Shown here piece after piece: positions 18,441 to 30,004 of a DNA stretch of 64,000 bases (positions within the stretch are counted from its first letter, which is position 1; every line of letters starts with the position of its first letter). The position numbers were made by a program, and so were the translations under genes. A model generated the notes under the pieces. It was not told the origin of the DNA, did not search any database, and worked only from the letters and a program-made list of their open reading frames with translations. The stretch is taken from assembly GCA_023078555.1 (NCBI GenBank), contig CM041198.1, forward strand, positions 8,231,836 through 8,295,835, written 5' to 3'. Source of the stretch: Ulva prolifera. Lineage: Eukaryota > Chlorophyta > Ulvophyceae > Ulvales > Ulvaceae.

Positions 18441-20012
18441 CCGCGCTGTGCACGCTGCGCGCCGGGTGTGCTGCGCTGTCCGCGCTGTGCTGCGCGGGCC
18501 ATGCTGTGCTGGGCCCGGGCGTGGGCTGTGCTTGTGGGGGCACGAGAGGGGGCCGCAGCCGCGTGCTGGGGCCGTGCACAGCATGCATGTGAGAGATGAG
18601 GTGTCACTGGCGAGAGGAGGGGTGCCGCCGCAGGGCCCGTGTAACGAGCCACGCTTCCGCCCTCGCTGCATCACGTTGCATGCACCAGTGTGGCGCTGCT
18701 GCGCCGTGTGCTTGCCCAGGTCTGCGTCGGCTCGGCGGTGGCCGTGGTGCTCGCCCTGCTGCGCTGTGCATGCTGTGCATGCTGTGTGCCCGCTGTCCAC
18801 GAGAGTCCAGGGCCGTCGCGCGCTCTTGTTTGCGCCATTACCTACCATGACCGCAGCCTGCTGTGGTGCCGCATGCTGTGCAACACGCGGTGTGCGACCC
18901 AGCAGCCACCTCCTGCATGCGCTTGCTTTTTGCCATATATGGGACGCACGCTCGATGGGGTCCTCGCCTGTAGCCAATGCGGACAGCTGAAGCCTCTGCA
19001 GGCAGCTGCCCAAACGCGATCACATTTGCCACAGACTCAAACGCAGCATAAGCAGTGGGATCTGTGGGACGGAGGCGACCCGCCCCCGCTGCACGCCCCC
19101 TCCACGCCCCCACACAACACTCGTCCAGGCACCGCAGAGGCGCTCAGGTAGGCAGCACAACGCTGCGCATGGCGCTGCCATGCTGGCTGCACGCCATGCT
19201 ACTCAGCATGCACGCGTTTGCCAGGGATCTCTGGCACCAGGGGCTGGAGAACTGCCAGCAGTCCTCAGGGCAAGGGGAGCCACACTGTGGCAGAGCCGGT
19301 GAGCCGGTGGTGCACCATGGAGGCACCTGCTCACACATCACATGCATCATGGCGGCAGCTGGTGTCTCTGTGCATGCATTGACCCACACAGGTCATGACA
19401 CAGGGCATGTGGTAGCTGCATCTGCACACAGGGGGACGTCACAGCTGCATACTGTGGGGCATCCACGCTGGGGATATGTGGTGCCACGCATCTGCATGTG
19501 AAGCACCGTGCTGCCGCCAGCGTTGCGCACGCCCGGCCAAGGCAGGCACCCGAATCCGACTATATCACAGAGCTCTGCCTGGCTGTGTGAGGTTAGGTTC
19601 GATATCGTGGTTCTGGCAAAGCGCGATGTCCCTGTACGCATTGTTTTGCATGCATACACGCCACGCAAGGCTGTTCCGTAAGAGCGCAGCTGGCATCCCG
19701 ACAGCGGGGGCCCCAGCATGACGCAAAGCAGCGCAGGCTGACAGCCCCGCGGCATCGCATGACTGCCTCCGTGAGGACGCCTCGCTGCTGCTGCACGTGC
19801 TGACGCTGATGGAGCATTCACGAGATGGCGCTGCGGTGATGCATACGCCGTTACGCATTTCACAGTCCAGGAAGCCGCTGCGCCCTGCGGCCTCTGCCTG
19901 TCATGGCTGCTCGAGCATCATCCCAGGCCTGTCAATCCACGCAGCAGCTTGGTGCTCGTGACGGCTTGTTGCTGAAGCTGGCCAGCCTGCAGCTCAGCTC
20001 ATGTGTCACCTG
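18441..20012. other. Unassigned region with scattered coding-like pieces
   Basis: No gene could be assembled. Two pieces read like exons. On the minus strand about 19065-18960 gives TAYAAFESVANVIAFGQLP, and on the plus strand about 19738-19880 gives EDASLLLHVLTLMEHSRDG. They are on opposite strands and have no recognised family. TGC/GCATGC-rich sequence is frequent. Confidence 0.3.
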
Positions 20013-21579
20013 CATGCCTCAGGGGGGTGGGCACTCGGTCTGCATGCACGTCCACCGGGAGCGCGGGCACCTCAGAACGCTCTGGAACACGCTTTAAAGA
20101 GCTATAGACTGAGTGGAACAACCTGAATCGCTCTTAAGCATACTGGGCGAAACAGGTGTGAATGCCCAGCGAAACGAGGGGTTCTTGACCAAAAGTGCTG
20201 TTTTGCCCAGCACGGCTCATATGGCGTCAAACGGCGCCCAGCGCATGCCCATTGTGCTCGGTGGGCCGAGAACACCTCGAAAACACCATAATATGTGTCA
20301 CTGGTGATGATTGATAAGTCAGCTGACTTGACGGCACGGGTCGCGACGACTCGTCAGCGTGGCCACGGCGAGCGACCAGCTCGCCGGGGCTGATCACCAC
20401 GATTAGGCATATATTGCTGAATAATATGTCTGTTATCTACTCTACAAAGCATTTGTGTCAATCGGCCGGAACAGGTTGATGAGGACACCATCCTGGCTGC
20501 GAGCTGAAAGCTCGATATCCAGACTCAACCAGCGCGAATTTTACGTGTCACTTTCCGATCAGTACCTGGCCACTAGGCAAGAAGCAGTCCATTACTGGCC
20601 GTGGTCCACTGATTCTGAATTCACAAGACGGAAAGGCTGTGCTGAGGCCACGCCTTCAGCATTGATCTGGCGTGCAGTGCACAATGTCACGAGAGTGACG
20701 CACAACGCACGCTGCTTTGGTTTTTCTCATACCATGAAGTAACAGCTCTGTCTCACTGCGATACATGACCTGATGCATCAGACCTGTGTGGTGCACGTTC
20801 ACAAACATTTCAGCACGCCTACATGTGCTCACACCTGGAGTGGCTTGCAACAAAACATAGCTGACTCCACACCGGACGCGACAATTGATAAGTCTCCGAT
20901 TGAAAGACGCAGCAGTCTCATATGGACTCATGGCATATACACACGTATCTTGTGTCACACAGAAGCAGTTTAATTGTCACACAACTGGATGTTTCCAGTG
21001 TCACACGACCCGAGCAAGGTTTAGCTCGTAAACCACCCAGCCTTTGATACTGATGTGAGCAGCCAGCCATATACTGCTAACTCAGTCTGTGATTAGTGTG
21101 TTGCTCACTGCACAATGCTTCCTGAGCAATCCAGGCAGCGCAATAGCATGTACATCAGCAGGAGAGCTCAATACTTGACATCACACTTCTATGGTGCTTA
21201 TTTCGTGCAGTGTCGCTTCCAAGAAGGCTGCAGGTGGTGTGCAGCAACCCGTACATGTCAAATTGCTGCTGAACCGCCCACAGCACCACCAAATACCAAG
21301 ACAACCTCGTTATGGGCCATGTATAACTATAATCGATGTTCTGAGCCCAATGGGCGAGCGCTGGGCAGCGTTGGGCAAAACTTGTCTTTATGCCCAGCCA
21401 TGCATACGATTCTGACGGAAAAGTGCGACTTTGCCCAGCGACTTGAAACAAAGATACAGTGGCACCCAGGAGGCTTTAATTAGTCTGCAGACGTTCCCAG
21501 CGCTTTCCAAAGCGTTCTGAGGTGCCCGCGCTCCCGGTGGACGTGCATGAGGGCTGAGTGCCCACCCCCCTCATGCCTC
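20013..21579. mobile_element. Non-autonomous hAT-like foldback element (about 1.55 kb)
   Basis: The element spans 20021-21571. Its ends are inverted copies beginning AGGGGGGTGGGCACTC. The outer 75 or so bp are about 80-85% alike by eye, and weaker similarity (GCCCAGCG-type blocks) continues for about 270 bp. Both ends are flanked by the same 8 bp, CATGCCTC (20013-20020 and 21572-21579). An 8-bp target duplication is typical of hAT transposons. No transposase frame is visible inside, so it would need a partner element to move. Divergence of the arms suggests it is not recent. The inner sequence has several TGTCAC motifs. Confidence 0.75.
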
Positions 21580-23370
21580 CAGCCAGGAAGCAAGCACATG
21601 CGAAACTGCCTCAGGGAGACCCCACTCACGCACATCACGTGAGTACTCTCCACTGCTTCGGGAAGTCCCGTCTCGAGGTAGGTTGTGCAGTGTCTTCAAA
21701 GGGAGTCCTTGCATAGATTTCCAGATCACTGCTTCTGGTCGCAGTGCCTAGGCTGCAGGCCGTGCTGATGTGACCGCCACTGCGGTGTTCTTCTGCTGTG
21801 CCATGCCGTGGCCCCTGCCCTGTAACTGCATGTGTATGATCCGTTTGCTTGAGTGCATGCCTGATGCGGCAGTGCTCGTATGGCGCCACGTACACACCGC
21901 GGCCATCCAGTGGTACAGCTGTAGCTACAGCGGTCCTCACGCACTCACAGCAGTCGCTGACAGCCAAGCACCGCATATCTCGAGACACACCCGTGTGGCG
22001 CCTGGGCACCTGTTCCTGCATCGGAAACGCATGCCTCGTTTCCTACTTTCGACCTGGCATTGGCAGTGGAATCCTGCACATGTGGTGAGTGTGGAACGTG
22101 CAGGAGGGGCATGAGACGGTGACCACTGTCTCCTCGAGATCCCCACTCAGGTGTACTAGGTAGAAAGGTCACCACCCAGGTGGCCGCTGCTGGCCCCCGC
22201 AGACTGCAGCGAGGCCCCATGCATAGCCGGCCGGCGTCGCAAGGATTCAGAAATGCTGCACTTCCCAGCCGGAGGGCCCGGGCCTGCATGCCTGGACTCG
22301 AGTCCAGGAGCACTTGGTTCACATGCGCGCCCCGGGGCCTGTACACTGCCTCCCGCTTCCGGATCGATCCTCAGGCTGCTGCGCCAGGAGCGTCCGCAGC
22401 GGCAGTCCGCAGCACTAGCTGTGTAGGCTGCGCGTTCCGGGGACAACTCGAGTTCGGATCCGGAGAGGCAGGTAGCATCACAGAACGAAACAGCGAACAG
22501 CTCAAGGGCAGGGCCATCTACTCAGCTCAACACACCTGAGCCACAGCCACCGTCCTCTGCACAACATGCACACACAACCGCCCCACACCAGCCCACAATC
22601 ATGTATCACCGCACACTGCTACATGTGCAGGCGGTTTATGGCGGACAAAGAATTGCATCACCTGCAGGAACAGGAGTTTATCTGCCCATTCCTGAAACCT
22701 ACTGCAGCTCGGGGCAGCCTTGGCCGGGGAAGGCCTCTCTGGGACTGCCGTCCATGGACGACCAGCACCTGCAGAGGCTGCGCCTCGGCTCCACATGCCT
22801 GCCCTGAGCTGTCCTCTTGGGTGGCTCTGCACAGCGTCGCATGCTGCGCTGGGCAAACGCGTAGTCGCGATCACTGTGGTGCACACGTAATACCACGATC
22901 TTTCACGCTCTTTAATGTAATTACACGTAATGCCAATTTTCTGCGGCGCTCGGTCAGGTCAGATGTTCCCTGCTCCTGTTATGTGCTGCTTCGAACCATT
23001 GCGCGCCCCTCAGTGCACAAGCCCATACGATGCCGTGCCCTCGTGGCGTCAGGCATGTTGAGCATCCTCGGCTGGTGGCGACACTGGTCAGCAGTCAGCA
23101 CGCGTGTGGCCTGGAGTACCGCGGTGAAGGTCGATACGTCGCGGAGAAACATCCCCGTGATCGTGCGACTTCATCTTGGGAACTTTGCTCCACGGCTAAT
23201 CGAGCAGGTCGCCCCATGACTGTAGGGAAGCGCGCAGTGCTCGGCTGAGGCCCGTGCCAGTCAATGATGGTTGCTGATTCGGACAGTTGGTCAAGATTGA
23301 CAGCCTCGTCGTTTCCTCGCTCCAGTTGGTGATGTAGTCAACGCGCCAAACTCAGTACTGCACATTCAGT
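21580..23370. other. Unassigned region
   Basis: Open frames such as 22566-23219 (+) show no known motif. An 18-bp palindrome (CCTGGACTCGAGTCCAGG) lies at about 22290-22307. Nothing firm was identified. Confidence 0.35.
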
Positions 23371-23479
23371 GCATGCTCATGCTCCGAGTGACCTCTGTGC
23401 TGCCAGCTGCTGTGTTGGAAGTTCAGGCTTATCGCGTTTAAACTTCGAAGTATAATTGTTTACATCGAAGTCGCTCACC

Positions 23480-23655
23480 GGCAAGTGCTGAGCGCCTTGG
23501 CACAGCTCCAGCAGCCCGGAAACAGTTTCTGGTACATCGCAATACTTGTGAACGTGTGTAGCTACTGCGGCGAGGATGCATTCCTGGCGAGCAAAGTTGA
23601 GCGGTGTGGGCAAAGAGTATGCTGACCAGCGATGTGCCTGCGAAGTGAGAACATC
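23480..23655 (-). CDS. Isolated coding-like exon, unidentified
   Basis: The frame gives an ordinary, partly helical sequence (FARQECILAAVATHVHKY, VSGLLELCQGAQHLP) and ends at a good donor, CCG|GTGAGC. An acceptor-like AAG lies upstream near 23656. I could not find partner exons or a family. It may belong to an unrecognised minus-strand gene. Confidence 0.3.
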
Positions 23656-23914
23656 TTGCATGTGCGATTTTACTCAATTGGCAATTGAGATACTCGAGTC
23701 TGGGTGCATGTGATGGGAACCATTCGCCTGGCACTGGCCTCCGAAATTGTCCTTACATCAGTCACACTGCTTCACCTCAGCTTTAACTGGACAGTAAGTA
23801 TTGCAGCAACAGCCTCAGATTCGGCTGCAATCACTTTGCCATTATCAGAGTACAGCGCATGGCGTAAGCCACAGGCAGATCAGTTGACATCAGTCACAGC
23901 TAACACATCATAGG

Positions 23915-23915
23915 G

Positions 23916-23972
<57 letters not shown>
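23915..23972. repeat. (CA)n microsatellite
   Basis: About 28 uninterrupted CA dinucleotides, between GGGATA and TACCAAGG. A simple repeat; the long Val/Cys frame read through it on the other strand is an artefact. Confidence 0.98.
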
Positions 23973-23975
<3 letters not shown>

Positions 23976-24450
23976 CAAGGATGCTGTGGTGGCACCAAGT
24001 GTGGCTTTCTTCACAGTGCATGCCAACGTGCTGACCAGGACCCAGCAGCATGTTTGCTTAGCATTACACACATCTAAGCAAACTCTGCTGATCCAAGCAC
24101 ACACTACTGCTCTCAGTGGGACAGGCAACGGGCGCGATGCAATAACTGGTGGCTTATTACAGCAGTACTAACATGATTGTTACCCCTTGCCTTCCACTGG
24201 TGCTACACTGCAACTGAAACATCAACGACAGTCATGGCAGAGGGCACGCACACCGCCATGCGGCCCCCCAGCAGCTCTGCCGGTCACTGCCCAGCCCAGC
24301 CTCCGCACGCCGCTGGCCGCCGGCCAGACGCCGCACACATAAAAGGGAAAAAACGCGATGCAGGGCGCGCCGCCGGCTGCTGCCGCCCCCAGCACCACAG
24401 CCCGCTGCCAGGCCCCTACGCCGGGCACAGCCCCACTCGCGCGTGGGCGC

Positions 24451-25599
24451 CTAGCGTCTGTCGTCAAAGGTGACGGTGGCGCTGCTCTCCTCCTCGGTCG
24501 TGACGTCGTCGCCGTCGCGGGTGACCGTCTGGCTCGCGTCAGCGCGCGAGCGGGTCGAGCCGCTGTTGCTGCCCTCGTCGCTGCCGACGCTGCGCCTGTC
24601 GATGACCTCCGTCTGCTCAGCCGCGCCGTCCGGGCCTGCATTGCCGGCGGAGGCGGAGCCGGTGATGTCAGCGTTGGCGCCCTCGGACTTCTCGGGCTCC
24701 TCCTCCGGTGCCTCCGGCTCGGGCTCGGCCATCTCGGGCTCGGGCTGTGGCTCTGGCTCGTCAGAGGTGAAACCGCGCACCTCATCTTCGGGCTCCTCTA
24801 CCTCCTCCGGCTCCTCCGGCTCCTCCGGCTCCACCGGCTCCACCGGCTCCGGCACGGGCTCGGGGACGGGCTCAGGCATCTCTGGCTCAGGCACCGGGTC
24901 AGGTACCTCTGGCTCGGGCTCGGGCACGGGCACGGGCTCCGGCACCTCGGGCTCCGGCTGCGGCTCTGGGGTGCTGGGAGGCGTAGGTGCGGGGCCCTTC
25001 CCGGGGCCCTTCCCGGCGTTGAGGGTTGCGGATGCCGTGGCCTCCTTATCCCCTGTGTCCGAGTCGGACACAGTCACCGTCTCGCCGTTCTGCATCGAGG
25101 TCGCGGTGGCCGTCGCCTGGGCTCCCTTCACCCCCTCATCCCCCTCATCCCCCTCATCGCCCTCGTCACCCTCATTGCCTTCGTTACCCTCGTTGCCCTC
25201 ATTCCCCTCATCTCCCTCGTCGCCATCGACGCACTCACCCTCCACAAACGGCCCCTCATCGCCGTTCCTCGCGCCCTCGCAGCCGGCCTGGCACGCGTTG
25301 CCGTACGTGATGCCGGTCGACTGGCTGCACACGGGGTCGAACTGCAGCGTGCAGAAGCACCCCTCCTCCTCATCCACTGGCTCCGGCTCGGGGCAGGGCC
25401 CGGTCTTGTACGGCCCCATCGCGCCCGCGCACTCCGCGCGGCACGCGTTCTCGTACGTCGTGCCGCTCTCCCTGTCACACACTGGGTCGTTGAGCTTCAC
25501 CGGGCACGAGTCGCAGGGGTTCATGCCCATGCTCTTCGTGATGCGGGCCTGTGCCAGAGGCGACCCGGCCAGAGCCAGCACTGTCACAGCTGCAAACAT
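24451..25599 (-). CDS. Secreted Kazal-domain protein with acidic triplet and PE-rich repeats
   Basis: A single frame of 382 residues with no introns seen. Residues 1-18 form a signal peptide (hydrophobic AAVTVLALAGSPLA). Two Kazal-like domains follow (about 24-69 and 81-124), each with the CP-C...DPVC...TY.NAC...C pattern found in serine-protease inhibitors. Next is a run of EGD/EGN triplets (about 126-158), then Thr/Ser-rich sequence. A long Pro/Glu/Val repeat region (PEPVPEPEPEVPDP type, about 205-275) and a very acidic Ser/Asp-rich C-terminus complete it. The protein is probably secreted or attached to the cell surface or scales; inhibitor activity is inferred from the fold only. Two large frames on the plus strand here are mirror images of the repeats. 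The start ATG at 25599 gives the signal peptide directly. Confidence 0.8.
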   Translation of the reverse strand: MFAAVTVLALAGSPLAQARITKSMGMNPCDSCPVKLNDPVCDRESGTTYENACRAECAGAMGPYKTGPCPEPEPVDEEEGCFCTLQFDPVCSQSTGITYGNACQAGCEGARNGDEGPFVEGECVDGDEGDEGNEGNEGNEGNEGDEGDEGDEGDEGVKGAQATATATSMQNGETVTVSDSDTGDKEATASATLNAGKGPGKGPAPTPPSTPEPQPEPEVPEPVPVPEPEPEVPDPVPEPEMPEPVPEPVPEPVEPVEPEEPEEPEEVEEPEDEVRGFTSDEPEPQPEPEMAEPEPEAPEEEPEKSEGANADITGSASAGNAGPDGAAEQTEVIDRRSVGSDEGSNSGSTRSRADASQTVTRDGDDVTTEEESSATVTFDDRR

Positions 25600-27597
25600 C
25601 GCTCCTCACCTCTCGCTGCCCGATCTGCTCTCGTCTCACTCGACTTGCCCTGCACACACGCCGCCTCCCTTGCTGCTGCTGCCGTGCGTCTCAACGAACA
25701 GCCCATGCATTGACGACGCCCCGCTGGTGCATTACTGTCGCGACAGTGCGCATTCACGGCATTCGCGGCATGCAGCATGCATGCGTTCAGGAGAGCGACC
25801 GGGACGAGATGCATGTGCAAGGGCAGTTGGGGCCTAGGCGCAATTAAGGAGCGCAGGTGTTGGCCACGGCGTTCTGTTTACGAGGACACGGGTGCGGCGA
25901 TATGTATGCGCACACGCCCGCTGCTGATACGCGCGCTACATCACTGGCGGCCACTCTCGAGACTCGAGCGGCTGCAACGCGTACACGGCCTCGCTGCCAC
26001 GTGATGCTGATGCCGCACGCTACCTGCGCCGCATGCATACACGCACACGCAATGCCGTAGCGTGGTACAGCGTTCGACGACTGTTGCGTTTCGAGAGGCC
26101 GGAGTGCGGATGTGCGCATGAACGATCTTGGGAAACGTCCAGCCCCACGCGGCTGGAACAGCCCAGTGTACGCTGCAGGCCTCGTGCGGGACGGGGCTCA
26201 TGTAATGCGGAGCTGATCTCGGTGTCACACATATGCATGTTGGATCACCTGCAGTTGGACCCACAGCAACACGACGGCACGCAAGAGATCATTGCAGCAG
26301 CTTCGAAGGAGATATCAGAAGATGGAGCTACTACTGCTAATGAGAGCACGTCCTAGCGGTGCTCTGTAGCGTGTACGGTGCCTGCGCAGGGAGGTGGAGC
26401 TCGGCAAGCGTTGGCCGTGGCGTGCTTCATAGCAGAGCGCGCCTAAACATGCCCCAGCTGAACACTCGTCGATGCAGCCAACGGATACAGCATGCGATGC
26501 AGGACCGACTCGCGTCTGCTAGCTGATGACTTTCTCGTAAAACGGCTGCGGAGGTGATGTCATACAGCACCGGCACAAGTTCCGAGTGCGCATGCCCGAA
26601 GGCGATGCCTCCGCCCAACAGCGTGCGCCCATGGCCGTGGACGAGACGACACGCGCCCAACACCGATAGAACATACGAGACTAAACTCCAAGGGGCCGCA
26701 GCTTCACTGCCAAGCAAGCTGGACACGGCAAGCTAGCTCCTGGGCCGCGGAGGTCACGCATAGACAGAACCTGCAACGGGATGCACGGCAGGCAGCGAGA
26801 ATGGACAGTCTCACCTTTGGATTTGGCGATACAGTGGCACGACACGACACAATGAAGGGACTGCCCGACAAGGCGCATTTTATTGGCTGCATTCGCTCGC
26901 GTGCCTGGCCGCGACACTGCGTCGCATGCCTCGCCTGCGCCTGTAATGAATGTTACTCTGTACCGCGATATGACGGCATGCAAGCTTTGCACTCTGAACT
27001 TGTACGTAACGACCGAAATGGATCTCGTGATGAGATCGCACTTCCCCGTCCTCGCACATCGTCGCCCACGACAGCACGCTCGAAGGCATGGCTTTTGAGT
27101 AACTGACACATGCGCTCGCAGCGGCCTGCAGCCCATCGCGCATGCCCCCTGCATCTCCAGGGGCCCGCGCCTGCACCGCTCTCGAGATTGTACCACTGTT
27201 CAGCAGCCGGAACCTGTGCCTATTACATCCTTATCACTAATGTGCGGCAGGGAAGGGCCTGGTGGTGAAGCTCTAGCAGCAGCCCATGCATTGAGTGTCA
27301 CTCCTAGTAACCCACCCAGCAGCAACGGCCATACTCACTTTCACTTGCACTAGCCATACTAACTGGGTGACCGGGCAGCCAGGCGCCGGAACACGATCGG
27401 CACGTAATGATACCGTCGCTGCTCATGGGCGGGGTTCCGGGAACGGCCCCGGTACCCCGCCGCCCGGCCGGGCCCCCGCCCGGGCATCTGCCACCCGTGC
27501 GCCTCCGCACGGTGCCGACCCAAGGTGCGCCCGCAAGCGAGAGCCCCGCGGCCGGGACTGGCCGGGACGGCCGCGGAAGACCTGCTCCTGAGCAGCA
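25600..27597. other. Unassigned region
   Basis: No gene was recognised. A minus frame at 26681-27196 (171 codons) is Cys/Arg-rich and has no motif. The stretch includes the promoter of the Kazal gene (right of 25599) and the 3' side of the OB-fold gene. Confidence 0.35.
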
Positions 27598-28623
27598 TCA
27601 GGCAGCATCGTCAACCGCAGTCGGGGCTGCAGCGTCATCGGCTGGCGGCGGCGCTTCGGCGCCATTGGTCTTGGCTGCGCCGCCAGTGTACGCCGACACC
27701 AGCACCGGCTCATACTCAAGCAGCGACATGTTGATCGCCACCTGCACAAGCACCTGTCCCTCTGAGACTCGTGACCCTCCCGTGCGCATTGCGTACATGC
27801 CCGCTCTGAAGATCCCGCCCTGCCGCCACAGTCTGCGTGCCACAGCTGCTGAGGCACCCTTGGCCGTGTCTGGCAGTAGCACAGAGTGTGTATGTGCTGT
27901 CTGCGTGGGAGGCTGGCACGCTGCACAGACTAGAGGCCACACCGCACTGCTGCCCACACTCCTGCTGCAGCCCGTGGGGCAGCTGTGACTGCGACTTCTG
28001 ATGCAACGGCAATCAATGTGGGAAGACATTTGCGCCATGGGCTTCAGTGATCTGTCAGCCGTGTTTGGACAGGTTGGGAGGGCGACCAGAGTTCAGTGGT
28101 CGCACCTTTGGCTTCACGTCTGGTGCCTCAGAGATGGTTGAACTGTTAAGGTCCAGCACAAGGCGCATAGATCCGTGGTACATGTCGACCTTGCATGCGG
28201 TGATCGTCAAGCTTCTGCCTGCTGTGATCTCATCGCACTCTTTGCCTCGCGCTTTCAGCAGGATGGTGGCTGTCTCATCTCCAACAAGACATTCTGACAC
28301 TTGCTTCTTCCCGGCCTCTGATATGAAAGAGTTCTCCACTACCTGTAAGATGACTGGAGAGTCATAGTGCATCAGGAAGATTCATTCGACTCTGCTGTTC
28401 CTGATCTTGGCACTCACTGTTTTGACAGGCCTGGGAGCTAGTTCTGCTTGAGGGACGATCGCACACGGCAGTCTGTAACATATCTATTGAAACTTAATCA
28501 CGCCATATGATACGGCAACATTCAATTTACAAGTCACCATGTGTCCGGGCGTACCTTGACATGGACTGTGATCCCGTCCATGAGTGGCCGCAGGTCGGAT
28601 ATCGCTGTGACGGACTCTGCCAT
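27598..28623 (-). CDS. Plant-type single-strand nucleic-acid-binding OB-fold protein, three exons
   Basis: The exons are 28623-28555, 28342-28106 and 27741-27598, with all introns in phase 0 (AAG|GTACGC, AAG|GTGCGA). The product is 149 residues. It resembles the At4g28440-like family, small SOSS-B-related OB-fold proteins: an N-terminal ISDLRPLMDGITVHVKV strand pair, SECLVGDETATILLKAR, an ITACKVDMYHGSMRL strand, and the closing NMSLLEYEPV. The last 30 residues are Ala/Pro/Asp-rich and not conserved. The family is thought to bind single-stranded DNA or RNA; its precise role is not established. The ATG at 28623 matches the family's start (MAE...). The intron between exons 2 and 3 is 364 bp. Confidence 0.8.
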
Positions 28624-29917
28624 TGATGAACACCGTGATGCCGGAGTACGTAGCAAGAACAAACTCTTGTGAATGCTTTAAGCGTCAAAGACGATGTGAT
28701 AAGCCAACAGCGCGACGTGACTTGAGCACAGACGAAGGCTACAGAGCCATTCTCAATCGAGCAGGGACAAGCGGTAACACAGATTGCCTTTCCTTAGACG
28801 GCCGAGACGGATTGGTGCGAAGGGAATGCGCTTGTTGCTTTGGACCAAACATTTTCGCAGAGCTTGCATTGAGCTGTGGTGCCGCATCCAAGTTAACGCG
28901 ACTATGAGTTTACACCAACGACACGCACGTACCACCAAGCCCACACACAGAAGCCAGGTCGTTGGTCGTGCAACACGGTCAGACCACCAGGCGCCATAGC
29001 ATGCTTCACAGGAGTTCATGTGCACAATCAGTGTTAGTCCACGGTCCCTATATTGCCAACTGGGATACCTCCGACATTGGAGCCGGTACTGTCACACCTC
29101 CCCGACACCCGGTGTTCGAGCCTGAGTTCCGCGACCGGCAACAAAGTTTACAGCTAGCAAATTCAGTGTATTTATAGGTGCTCCTTGAGGTGTTCCTTGA
29201 GTTCGGCGCTTGCGTAGCCACTGCAAGCAGTGAGCACATATCTCGCATCGCGCGAATTTCGTAGACAAGCAAATCGGCGAGGCATGGTGGCAACCTACCA
29301 ACTACAATGTGGTCCAGATGGTCGCAGATCTCCTCAATCACCAGCCACGTTATCGCAGTGCCCAACTTCCACTGGGCGGGTTGAATGTCGACCAGCACTG
29401 GGCACAGACGTTCCGACTGTGGAGCAGGTATGTCCACGATGCTCCACGGATGCCGCACATAGAAGTATTTGATGACCATCTCTGCTGTCAATTTCCCTCC
29501 TCGGCGGTATGACCGCGACCGAGGCTGAGCTGTGGCTTCGTTGCCACATCACGTCTCTAGCACGGCATTCAACTTTTTCGTGACTCTGCATCATACCGCC
29601 CAGTGATGGTCAGTACTGATCTATTAGCTGCACAAGTCGGGCGCTTTCCGCTGCTTATGACCGTGCCTGCGGTACAGCAGGGCATCTGCCACCTGGACGG
29701 TCGGGGAGCATGTTGCGTCAGAGACTCGCCCAAGCCAATCTGCCCAGAAGTGTATCATGATTGTTTCTGCTGCGTTGCGTCCCCGTCTGCACGCGTGCTG
29801 CTCCGGAACGCATGCCTATGATGACGTGGCCTGTCGTCGCCCTCCGCATCAAGATAGACAATGACATCTTGCAAGTAGATGTAAACATAGCTTGGTGGTC
29901 ATTAAAGCGAGGCGTCA
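28624..29917. other. Region between the OB-fold gene and the HAD gene
   Basis: It should contain the promoter of the OB-fold gene and the upstream exon or exons of the HAD gene at about 30 kb. Frames at 29048-29491 (-) and 29309-29512 (+) overlap and neither shows a motif. Confidence 0.35.
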
Positions 29918-30004
29918 GTGCAGGGCCAGCGACGACTTTCAGTGTGCGCACATGCAGCACCTCCGGCCCAGAACGATGCGGATCGAGCAATTCACTTGAA
30001 GACT

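Noticed and set aside
22290-22307. 18-bp perfect palindrome as a functional site
   Set aside because: It is isolated and contains a XhoI-type hexamer by chance; there is no neighbouring gene or repeat.
23915-23972. CA repeat as a regulatory element or telomere-like repeat
   Set aside because: It is a plain dinucleotide microsatellite with no telomere unit and no gene next to it.
24358-25837. Two plus-strand frames of about 450 codons over the Kazal gene
   Set aside because: They are mirror images of the periodic GC-rich repeats. They give Leu/His/Arg or Ser/Gly repeats, while the minus strand has a signal peptide and two Kazal domains.
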